Translations under genes and position numbers: made by a program
The notes under the pieces: generated by a model
Told to the model about the DNA's origin: nothing
Databases searched by the model: none
The model's input: only the letters and a program-made list of their open reading frames with translations
Origin: JAIVJN01 sp036732565
GTDB lineage: Bacteria; Acidobacteriota; Vicinamibacteria; Vicinamibacterales; UBA2999
DNA length: 5,224 bases
Direction: 5' to 3'
NCBI GenBank assembly: GCA_036732565.1
Contig: DAINCF010000505.1
Coordinates: forward strand, 1-5,224
Shown: piece by piece, positions 1 to 4,979 of the stretch
Numbering within the stretch: the first letter of the stretch is position 1
Layout of the letters: every line of letters starts with the position of its first letter

Positions 1-197
1 AGGTAGTCCAAGGTGATCAGCATGCCGCGCGCCCCAATCGCGCGTGCCGCGTCGATCGCCTCCTCGATGGTCTCGCCGGCAATGAACCGGCGCGCGAAGC
101 CCGACCCTCCAGCCATGCCGTATCGCGAAGCCAGCCGCGCCAGAAAAGGAATTCGAGCGAGAGCGTGAAAGAACGCCTTCGAGGCCGCGTCGATCAT
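1..197 (-). CDS. Proline dehydrogenase, N-terminal part (cut by window edge)
   Basis: The first 65 codons are present; the rest lies beyond the left edge. The family oxidises L-proline to pyrroline-5-carboxylate with FAD and passes electrons to the quinone pool, the first step of proline catabolism. The visible part has a short basic/hydrophobic N-terminal helix (FFHALARIPFLARLASRYG, residues 9-27), then ARRFIAGETIEEAIDAAR (about 35-52) and GARGMLITLDY (55-65). The RFxAGET-hEEA block followed by GhxxTLDxL matches the start of monofunctional bacterial proline dehydrogenases of the Thermus/Bacillus (FadM/PutB) type. The catalytic barrel and FAD-binding residues are not in the window. The ATG at 197-195 shares its A with the TGA of the upstream acyltransferase (TGATG), so translation is probably coupled. 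No strong Shine-Dalgarno sequence is seen. The family call rests on one conserved block, so it is good but not certain. A large bifunctional PutA is unlikely because such proteins have a long N-terminal extension. Confidence 0.8.
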   Translation of the reverse strand, partial: MIDAASKAFFHALARIPFLARLASRYGMAGGSGFARRFIAGETIEEAIDAARAIGARGMLITLDY

Positions 198-1318
198 CAG
201 TGAGTGGGGCCAGCCGGTCGGATCAGGTGTTCGATGGTGCGCGCGTAGTAGCGCAACACGTTGCGCTCCCGGACCCGCAGTCGTCCACCTTCGATCACGA
301 TGATGCCGCGAGCCTCCAGGGCTTCGGTGCCCATCTCGACCGCTTCGGGGGCTGACGTCACGCCGAGGTTGGCCTGCGTCGCGCGCAACGCGTCGATGAG
401 GGCCTCCACGCGATCGGTCAGCTCGGGGCGTCTCGTCGAGGGCCGCATCGCCGCCGCCAGCAACGCAGTCGGGAGGACCTTGTAGAGTTTGCCGGTCTCC
501 TGGCGCACGTGTTGTGCGAGATCCATCACGGCGCGTCGGGAGCCCGGGTCAATGCCGTCCAGTGGAATCGGACGCCCGAACGTCACGAACGCGCGGCTAC
601 GGTAGCCGACGGCATAGCGCACCATCTCCGCGAGCTCGCGGCTGAACGGGCGCTGCAGTCGCTTGATGCGCTGCCGCGACAGGATGTGATCCTCGAGCAC
701 GAGGTCGTAGGCGATCGCCGTCGGGACGATCATCATCCCCGGCACGTCGGCGTGAAGGGTGGCGCTGAACAACCCCGTCTTCGGCGCCTTGATCTCACCG
801 CTGTAGCTGCGCCCGCCCTCGGGATAGAAGAAGAGGTCGTGCTTCCTGAGCAGCTCGGCAACGTATGCCTTCAGCGTGATCAGATACGCGGGGTCTTTCG
901 TGTTGCGTCTGATCGGCAGTGCGCCCGTGACGTGCTTGTGGATGAGGCCCAGGGGTCCGCCGAACAGGTTGATCCCGGCCGCGATGATCGGTGGCCGGAT
1001 CCCCGCATCGTCCAGGACCAGGGGCTCGACCAGGTAATCCGTGTGGCTCTTGTGATTGGAGGCGAAGATGATGCGATGGTGCCGCGTCGCTTCGACGATG
1101 GGCCCGGTGCGCTCGCCGATCCGTTCGATCTTGCGGAGGATCGGGAAGAGGGGGTACTCGAGCGCGCGATAGAGCTCGTAGCGCTGCGTCGTCCGCAGCT
1201 CCTCGAGATAGCCAATCACCCGATCGCGCGCAGCGTCGCCTTGGCGGCCGTGACTACCCTCGAGGAAGCGCGTGACCTCCTCGCGTGAGAGAACGGCCGT
1301 AGTGATGTCATCCATCAT
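197..1318 (-). CDS. PlsB-type glycerol-3-phosphate acyltransferase, compact form
   Basis: The 373-residue product probably transfers an acyl group to position 1 of glycerol-3-phosphate at the inner membrane, the first step of phospholipid synthesis. All four acyltransferase blocks are visible: block I NHKSHTDYL (88-96, catalytic H89 and D94 in HX4D), block II GALPIRR (132-138), block III YPEGGRS (165-171) followed by PKTG (179-182), and block IV VPTAIAYD (198-205). IAAGINL (112-118), EGGRS and PKTG resemble PlsB/GPAT more than PlsC, whose block III usually reads FPEGTRS. The C-terminal LRYYARTIEHL (355-365) also resembles the PlsB tail. At 373 residues it is under half the length of E. coli PlsB (about 807), so large flanking regions are absent. 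Two adjacent ATGs (1318, 1315) could start it; neither has a clear Shine-Dalgarno sequence. A lysophosphatidate acyltransferase or another acyl acceptor remains possible. The family is secure, the exact substrate less so. Confidence 0.88.
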   Translation of the reverse strand: MMDDITTAVLSREEVTRFLEGSHGRQGDAARDRVIGYLEELRTTQRYELYRALEYPLFPILRKIERIGERTGPIVEATRHHRIIFASNHKSHTDYLVEPLVLDDAGIRPPIIAAGINLFGGPLGLIHKHVTGALPIRRNTKDPAYLITLKAYVAELLRKHDLFFYPEGGRSYSGEIKAPKTGLFSATLHADVPGMMIVPTAIAYDLVLEDHILSRQRIKRLQRPFSRELAEMVRYAVGYRSRAFVTFGRPIPLDGIDPGSRRAVMDLAQHVRQETGKLYKVLPTALLAAAMRPSTRRPELTDRVEALIDALRATQANLGVTSAPEAVEMGTEALEARGIIVIEGGRLRVRERNVLRYYARTIEHLIRPAGPTH

Positions 1319-1332
1319 CGGACCGCCGCTGG

Positions 1333-1341
1333 ACTATAGCA
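1333..1341 (-). promoter_or_regulatory. Candidate extended -10 promoter before the acyltransferase
   Basis: The minus strand reads TGC-TATAGT, an extended -10 pattern (TGN plus a five-of-six TATAAT match), 14 nt before ATG 1318. No -35 at usual spacing is convincing. If used, it would let the acyltransferase and proline dehydrogenase genes be transcribed apart from isocitrate dehydrogenase, with a leader of only a few bases. Confidence 0.3.
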
Positions 1342-1362
1342 TGCCTGTCCGCCGCCAAGGCC

Positions 1363-1390
1363 GGGAGTAGGGAGTCGGCAGTCGGCAGTC
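1363..1390. repeat. Four degenerate 7-bp tandem repeats at the isocitrate dehydrogenase stop
   Basis: Plus-strand units are GGGAGTA (1363-1369), GGGAGTC (1370-1376), GGCAGTC (1377-1383) and GGCAGTC (1384-1390); two are identical and the others differ by one or two bases. On the coding strand of isocitrate dehydrogenase the array starts within its TGA stop (1391-1389) and fills the first part of the 70-nt gap to the acyltransferase. The remainder of the gap (1319-1362) holds only the promoter candidate. Confidence 0.75.
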
Positions 1391-2408
1391 ACGAGTGTCG
1401 TACCGGTGGGAGCGCCGCGCAGATGGCGTCGGCGAACTCGCTGGTGGTGGCGGTGCCGCCAAGGTCGCTGGTGAGCGTCGCGCTGGCGGTGAGCACCTGG
1501 TTGAGCGCGGCCATCACGCGATCCGCATGCGCGTGCTCGCGAAGATGCCGCAACATCAGCACCGCGGACAGCAGCAGCGCGGTGGGGTTGGCGAGGTTCT
1601 TTCCGGCGATGTCGGGCGCCGTGCCATGCACGGCTTCGAACACGCCGACGCCATCCGCGCCGAGGTTGGCGGCCGGCACCACGCCAAGCCCGCCGACCAG
1701 CCCCGCCGCGAGATCCGAGATGATGTCGCCGTAGAGGTTCGGCAGCAGCAGCACGTCGAATTTCTCCGGATGCATCACCAGATGCATGCAGGCGGCGTCG
1801 ACAATGCGCTCCTCGTACTCGATGTCGGAGTAGTCCTTCGCGACCTTCCGGGCGCAATCGATGAACAGGCCATCGCTCAGCTTCATGATGTTGGCCTTGT
1901 GCACCGCGCTCACCTTTCTTCGCCCGTTGCGCCGGGCGTGCTCGAAGGCGAACTTGGCGATGCGGGTCGAGGCCGCGGCCGTGATGATCTTCAGGCTTTC
2001 GACGACGCCCGGCACTACCGTGTGCTCGAGGCCGGCGTAGAGGTCCTCGGTGTTCTCGCGCACGATCACCAGGTCGACGTCCTGGAAGCGCGAAGGCACC
2101 GCCGGCAGGTTCCAGACCGGCCGCAGGTTCGCGTAGAGATCCAGCGCCTTGCGAAGACCGACGTTGACGCTGGTGAAGCCTTCGCCGATCGGCGTCGTGA
2201 GCGGTCCCTTCAACGCCGCCTTGTTCCTGCGAATGGAGTCCAGCAAGGACGGGGGCAGCGTGACGCCATGTTCCGCCACGGCGGTGACGCCCGCCGAGTG
2301 GGGCTCCCACTTCAAGGCTACGCCGGTCGCCTCCAGAATCTGAACGACCGCTCGGGTGACTTCCGGGCCGATCCCGTCCCCGGGGATCAGCGTGATCGTG
2401 TGCGCCAT
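1389..2408 (-). CDS. NAD-dependent isocitrate dehydrogenase (IDH3-alpha-like)
   Basis: This 339-residue enzyme of the isocitrate/isopropylmalate dehydrogenase family most likely converts isocitrate to 2-oxoglutarate and CO2 in the TCA cycle. LIPGDGIGPEV (7-17) is the family N-terminus. The isocitrate-binding set matches E. coli Icd in order and spacing: S80, N82, R86, R96, R117 with Y124 (RENTEDLY), K171 (HKANIMK), and metal-binding D204, D228 and D232 (NLYGDIISD). S80 and N82 argue for isocitrate over isopropylmalate. HGTAPDIAGK (261-270) has D266-I267 where NADP enzymes have Lys-Tyr, which points to NAD. The whole sequence closely resembles the catalytic subunit of mitochondrial IDH3 (ANLRP, VVESLKIIT, GKNLANPTALLLS). 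The ATG at 2408 has AAGG (2417-2414) five bases upstream, and the upstream membrane-protein gene ends 18 nt before. Homoisocitrate or a broader 3-hydroxyacid substrate cannot be excluded from sequence. Confidence 0.93.
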   Translation of the reverse strand: MAHTITLIPGDGIGPEVTRAVVQILEATGVALKWEPHSAGVTAVAEHGVTLPPSLLDSIRRNKAALKGPLTTPIGEGFTSVNVGLRKALDLYANLRPVWNLPAVPSRFQDVDLVIVRENTEDLYAGLEHTVVPGVVESLKIITAAASTRIAKFAFEHARRNGRRKVSAVHKANIMKLSDGLFIDCARKVAKDYSDIEYEERIVDAACMHLVMHPEKFDVLLLPNLYGDIISDLAAGLVGGLGVVPAANLGADGVGVFEAVHGTAPDIAGKNLANPTALLLSAVLMLRHLREHAHADRVMAALNQVLTASATLTSDLGGTATTSEFADAICAALPPVRHS

Positions 2409-2426
2409 GGATACCTTGCTGAACCG

Positions 2427-2921
2427 TTAGGCGTGTTCGCGCGCTTCCCAGAAGAGCAGGATGAGACCGCCCACCCCGGCGAGCGTGAACAGCGTCGTCG
2501 ACAGGCCGTGCAGACCGTCGAACTCGACGCGCCGCGGATCGTCGGCGGGTAGCTGTGTCATGGGCCCGGCGACGGTCTGTTGAATGGCTTGAATGCGAGG
2601 GCTGATCACGAGTCCCGAATAAAGCGTCACGCCGAGCATCGCCGCGATGATGGCGACGCGAATCCCAAAGGCAATCGGTCGCGGCCCGATCAGCCGCTGC
2701 AAGCTGAGCGCGACGATCATCACCGCTCCAGCCCCGTAGGCGATGAGCTGCAGCCGCTGGAGCACGGTCCCGAAGACCTGTCCAGCCAGCACGCGGCCCT
2801 CACCCGGATTCCATGCCTGCAGCACGCCGAAGACCGTGGGCGCGACTACCGCGCCCGTCACTACCGTACCGCCGACCCATACGACCAGGGCCACTATGTA
2901 CGAGTAGCGCAACACGGGCAT
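2427..2921 (-). CDS. DUF4149-type four-helix inner-membrane protein
   Basis: A small integral membrane protein of unknown function, about 164 residues. Four hydrophobic segments are visible (numbered from the ATG): about 5-29 (YSYIVALVVWVGGTVVTGAVVAP), 56-75, 83-106 and 138-158. The pattern of an N-terminal LRYxYxxALxxWVGG, then VAPTVF, a conserved P after helix 3 (ISPRIQ) and FDGLHGLS before helix 4 matches the DUF4149 (TMEM205-like) family as I know it. No catalytic motif or signal peptide is seen. The ATG at 2921 is preferred; a GTG immediately before it (2924) is equally in frame. There is no Shine-Dalgarno sequence, and a -10-like TATAGA lies only 5-8 nt upstream, so the mRNA may be leaderless. 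It is the first gene of the minus-strand group. Its stop is 18 nt from isocitrate dehydrogenase, so the two are probably cotranscribed, but no functional link is evident. Confidence 0.8.
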   Translation of the reverse strand: MPVLRYSYIVALVVWVGGTVVTGAVVAPTVFGVLQAWNPGEGRVLAGQVFGTVLQRLQLIAYGAGAVMIVALSLQRLIGPRPIAFGIRVAIIAAMLGVTLYSGLVISPRIQAIQQTVAGPMTQLPADDPRRVEFDGLHGLSTTLFTLAGVGGLILLFWEAREHA

Positions 2922-2929
2922 CACGACAT

Positions 2930-2935
2930 TCTATA
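2930..2935 (-). promoter_or_regulatory. Candidate -10 element of the minus-strand operon
   Basis: The minus strand reads TATAGA here, a 4-of-6 match to TATAAT, in an AT-rich island within GC-rich sequence. Transcription would start about 6-8 nt downstream, at or next to GTG 2924/ATG 2921 of the membrane-protein gene, implying a leaderless or almost leaderless message. The -35 match is poor (GCACTC at 17-nt spacing), so this is a suggestion only. Confidence 0.35.
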
Positions 2936-2937
2936 CT
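2932..2937 (+). promoter_or_regulatory. Candidate -10 element of transketolase
   Basis: TATACT matches the TATAAT consensus at five of six positions. The hexamer 17 nt upstream, GCAACA (2909-2914), matches TTGACA at only three positions. Transcription would start near 2944, giving a leader of roughly 100 nt. The element overlaps the divergent minus-strand candidate by four bases. TATAGC at 2963-2968 is a second, weaker choice. Confidence 0.35.
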
Positions 2938-2972
2938 CTAGGCATCTTGTGAGAGTGCATCGTATAGCCGCG

Positions 2973-3023
2973 CGTGGGGTGCGCCTTTAGGCGGACCAGG
3001 GCCGGCTGAAGCCGTCCCCCACG
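2973..3023 (+). promoter_or_regulatory. Possible structured leader (three-way junction) of transketolase mRNA
   Basis: A closing helix CGUGGGG (2973-2979) with CCCCACG (3017-3023) gives seven consecutive Watson-Crick pairs. Inside it are two short hairpins: CGCC-UUUA-GGCG (2982-2993) and CGGC-UGAA-GCCG (3003-3014). The structure ends 18 nt before ATG 3042 and lies wholly in the predicted leader. It does not match the thiamine-pyrophosphate riboswitch: CUGAGA and the other conserved TPP-riboswitch stretch are absent. In GC-rich DNA such helices can arise by chance, so function is unproven. Confidence 0.3.
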
Positions 3024-3041
3024 TACGAAGACCCAGCAGTC

Positions 3042-4913
3042 ATGTCGGAGGAACTCGTGCCTGTCGATCAATCACTCGCCGTGTCCGCGCTCAAGAACGT
3101 CGCCACGCGGCTGCGCATCGATTCGATTTTGTCCACCACGGAGGCGGGCAGTGGGCACCCGACCACGTGCTGCTCCGCCGCCGACCTGATGGCCGTGCTG
3201 TTCTTCGGCGAGATGCGGTACGTGCTCGCAAATCCGTCCCACGCCGGGGCCGATCGCTTCGTCTTGTCCAAGGGCCATGCGGCCCCGATTTTGTACGCCG
3301 CCTGGGCCGAGGCAGGGCTGTTCCCGCGTGAGCATCTGCTGCAGCTCCGTCAATTGACATCGGATCTCGAAGGCCATCCGACGCCGCGGCTGCCGTTCGT
3401 CGACGTCGCGACCGGCTCGCTCGGTCAGGGCCTGGGTGCCGGCGTCGGCATGGCACTGAACGCTCGACGCATCGGATCGGACTACCGCACGTACGTGCTG
3501 ATGGGCGACGGCGAGACCGCCGAAGGCTCCGTCTGGGAGTCGGCGGCGATGGCGCAGTTCCACAAGCTCGACTCGCTCTGCGCGATCGTCGACGTCAACG
3601 GGCTGGGGCAGAGTCGCGAGACGCAGCTCGATCACGACATGGACGGTCACCGCAGTCGCTGGCAAGGCTTCGGATGGCACGCCATCGTCATCGACGGTCA
3701 TGACATCCCGGAGATTGAGAAGGCGTTCGAGGACGCGCGGGCGACCAAGGGCAAGCCCACGGTGGTGCTCGCTCGCACCATCAAGGGCAAAGGCGTGTCA
3801 TGGGTGGAGGGCAAGCCCGGCTGGCACGGCAAGGCGTTCAAGAAAGGCGAGGAGGCCGATCGCGCGATCAAGGAGTTGGAGGGGCAGCTGGTTCCCGAGC
3901 CCGCTGGGTCCAAGCTGACGATTCCGCCGCCATCGGCGCTGCCTCCGGCGGAGCGGGTCAACCCCGTCGACCCGCCCAGCTACAAGGCCGGAGATCTGGT
4001 TGCCACGCGTGAGGCGTACGGCACCGCGATCGCCAAGCTCGGCAAGGCCGACTCGCGCGTCGTGGCCCTCGACGCCGACGTCAAGAACTCCACGTTCAGC
4101 GAGCGTTTCGAGGCGGTCGCGCCCGAGCGCTTCTACCAATGCTTCATCGCCGAACAGGCGATGATCGGCGCGTCCATGGGGCTCGCCGCGCGCGGCGCCC
4201 TGCCGTTCCCGTCGACCTTCGCGGCGTTCATGACCCGGGCGGGCGACTTCGTGCGGATGGCCGCGATCAGTCAGTTGAATGTCAAAATGGCCGGCTCGCA
4301 CGCCGGGGTCTCGATTGGGGAAGACGGACCGTCGCAGATGGCGCTGGAAGATCTGGCGATGATGACGGCGGAGCCGAACATCGCGGTGTTCTATCCTTCG
4401 GACGCGGTCTGCGCCGAGCGGCTGGTGGTCGCGGCTGCGACCCATCCAGGGCCGGTGTACATCCGCGCCAGCCGGCCCAAGACGCCGGTCATCTACAGCA
4501 ACGACGAGACGTTCCCGGTCGGCGGGTCCAAGATCCTGCGCCGCCATGACGAAGACGTCGCGACGATTATCGGCGCCGGCGTGACCGTGTACGAGGCGTT
4601 GAAGGCGCACGACGAGCTCGCGGCCAAGGGCGTGCACGTGCGCGTTGTCGATCTCTACTCGGTGCAGCCGATCGACGCCGCGACGTTGGTGAAGTGTGGA
4701 AAGGAGACCGGACGCCTGATCTCGGTCGAGGATCACTACATCGCGGGCGGCATCGGCGACGCGGTGACGCGCGCGGTCGCGGCTGCTGGACTGACCGTCA
4801 CGCGTCTGGCCGTCACCGAGATTCCGCGCAGCGGCACACCGGACGAACTGCTGGACAAGTACGGGATCTCCGCACGACACATCGTTTCGACGGTTCTGCA
4901 GTCTCGGACGTAG
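3042..4913 (+). CDS. tkt: Transketolase, single-chain animal (TKT) type
   Basis: The thiamine-diphosphate enzyme moves two-carbon ketol units between sugar phosphates in the non-oxidative pentose phosphate pathway. The 623 residues have three domains: PP-binding (about 1-285), Pyr (about 315-480) and C-terminal (about 495-615). Visible motifs: GSGHP with H39, SKGHAAP with H79, GDGE (155-158) to N186 (ThDP/metal motif), WHGK with H262, NSTFSE (349-354), IAEQ with catalytic E371, SHAGVSIGEDGPSQ (419-432) and RASRP (475-479). The near-identity of TTCCSAA, MAVLFF, GEDGPSQMALEDLAM and VEDHYxxGGIG to vertebrate TKT, and the matching length, separate it from the roughly 660-residue E. coli TktA type. 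An in-frame TAG at 2988 makes the ATG at 3042 the first usable start. However, GGAGGAA inside the ORF sits five or fewer bases before GTG 3057 (codon 6), so a 618-residue product may be the real one. The gene is divergent from the minus-strand group. Confidence 0.96.
   Translation: MSEELVPVDQSLAVSALKNVATRLRIDSILSTTEAGSGHPTTCCSAADLMAVLFFGEMRYVLANPSHAGADRFVLSKGHAAPILYAAWAEAGLFPREHLLQLRQLTSDLEGHPTPRLPFVDVATGSLGQGLGAGVGMALNARRIGSDYRTYVLMGDGETAEGSVWESAAMAQFHKLDSLCAIVDVNGLGQSRETQLDHDMDGHRSRWQGFGWHAIVIDGHDIPEIEKAFEDARATKGKPTVVLARTIKGKGVSWVEGKPGWHGKAFKKGEEADRAIKELEGQLVPEPAGSKLTIPPPSALPPAERVNPVDPPSYKAGDLVATREAYGTAIAKLGKADSRVVALDADVKNSTFSERFEAVAPERFYQCFIAEQAMIGASMGLAARGALPFPSTFAAFMTRAGDFVRMAAISQLNVKMAGSHAGVSIGEDGPSQMALEDLAMMTAEPNIAVFYPSDAVCAERLVVAAATHPGPVYIRASRPKTPVIYSNDETFPVGGSKILRRHDEDVATIIGAGVTVYEALKAHDELAAKGVHVRVVDLYSVQPIDAATLVKCGKETGRLISVEDHYIAGGIGDAVTRAVAAAGLTVTRLAVTEIPRSGTPDELLDKYGISARHIVSTVLQSRT
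3047..3053 (+). promoter_or_regulatory. tkt: Strong Shine-Dalgarno sequence inside the annotated transketolase start
   Basis: GGAGGAA lies three codons inside the ORF opened by ATG 3042 and at ideal distance before the in-frame GTG at 3057-3059. ATG 3042 itself has nothing better than a weak GAAG in CGAAGACC some 12 nt upstream. This is the best ribosome-binding site seen in the window and favours GTG 3057 as the start. The residues lost (MSEEL) lie before the conserved region. Confidence 0.55.
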
Positions 4914-4937
4914 GGACGTAGGGACGTAGGGACGTAG
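4906..4937. repeat. Four exact 8-bp tandem repeats spanning the transketolase stop
   Basis: GGACGTAG occurs four times without change at 4906-4913, 4914-4921, 4922-4929 and 4930-4937. The first unit encodes the last residues of transketolase and its TAG stop (4911-4913). As the unit length is not a multiple of three, the TAGs fall in all three plus-strand frames. Confidence 0.93.
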
Positions 4938-4960
4938 GGGCGGCTCGCGAGCCGCCCTAC
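4934..4960. repeat. Palindrome downstream of transketolase
   Basis: Arms GGGCGGCTCG (4938-4947) and CGAGCCGCCC (4948-4957) are perfectly complementary and abut. The match extends through GTA (4934-4936) and TAC (4958-4960) with one bulged G at 4937. It would form a very stable hairpin in either RNA strand, but no T-run follows on either side, so it is not a standard intrinsic terminator. It may serve as a REP-like element or a 3' end stabiliser. Confidence 0.75.
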
Positions 4961-4968
4961 ACGAATGC

Positions 4969-4975
4969 GAGAGGA
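4969..4975 (+). promoter_or_regulatory. Ribosome-binding site of the exported propeller gene
   Basis: GAGAGGA precedes ATG 4980 by four bases. It decides between this start and the in-frame ATG at 4965, which has only GC-rich palindrome sequence upstream. Confidence 0.6.
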
Positions 4976-4979
4976 CGCA

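Noticed and set aside
509..1288. A 259-codon plus-strand open frame antisense to the acyltransferase
   Set aside because: It has the same shadow-type composition, and all conserved acyltransferase motifs are read from the other strand.
1389..2408. 3-isopropylmalate dehydrogenase (leuB)
   Set aside because: The substrate region carries S80 and N82 of isocitrate enzymes, the sequence follows IDH3-alpha throughout, and no leucine-pathway gene is nearby.
1395..2552. A 385-codon plus-strand open frame antisense to isocitrate dehydrogenase
   Set aside because: It is rich in Arg, His, Gln and Gly, has no recognisable motif and crosses the boundary into the neighbouring gene. It is an open frame expected opposite a GC-rich gene whose own product is clearly conserved.
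2944..3041. Thiamine-pyrophosphate riboswitch before transketolase
   Set aside because: It would make biological sense, but the conserved CTGAGA and the other diagnostic segment are absent, and the fold differs.
3798..4880. A 360-codon minus-strand open frame antisense to transketolase
   Set aside because: Its composition is dominated by Arg, Asp, Gly and His with no domain pattern, and the opposite strand encodes an unmistakable transketolase.
3042..4913. 1-deoxy-D-xylulose-5-phosphate synthase or phosphoketolase
   Set aside because: The order and content of motifs (SKGHAAP, WHGK, GEDGPSQMALEDLAM) match transketolase across the full length.
4906..4937. CRISPR-like array
   Set aside because: The units are 8 bp and directly adjacent, with no spacers and no cas genes.
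4938..4957. Intrinsic (Rho-independent) terminator after transketolase
   Set aside because: The stem is strong, but there is no T-run on the 3' side in either direction.
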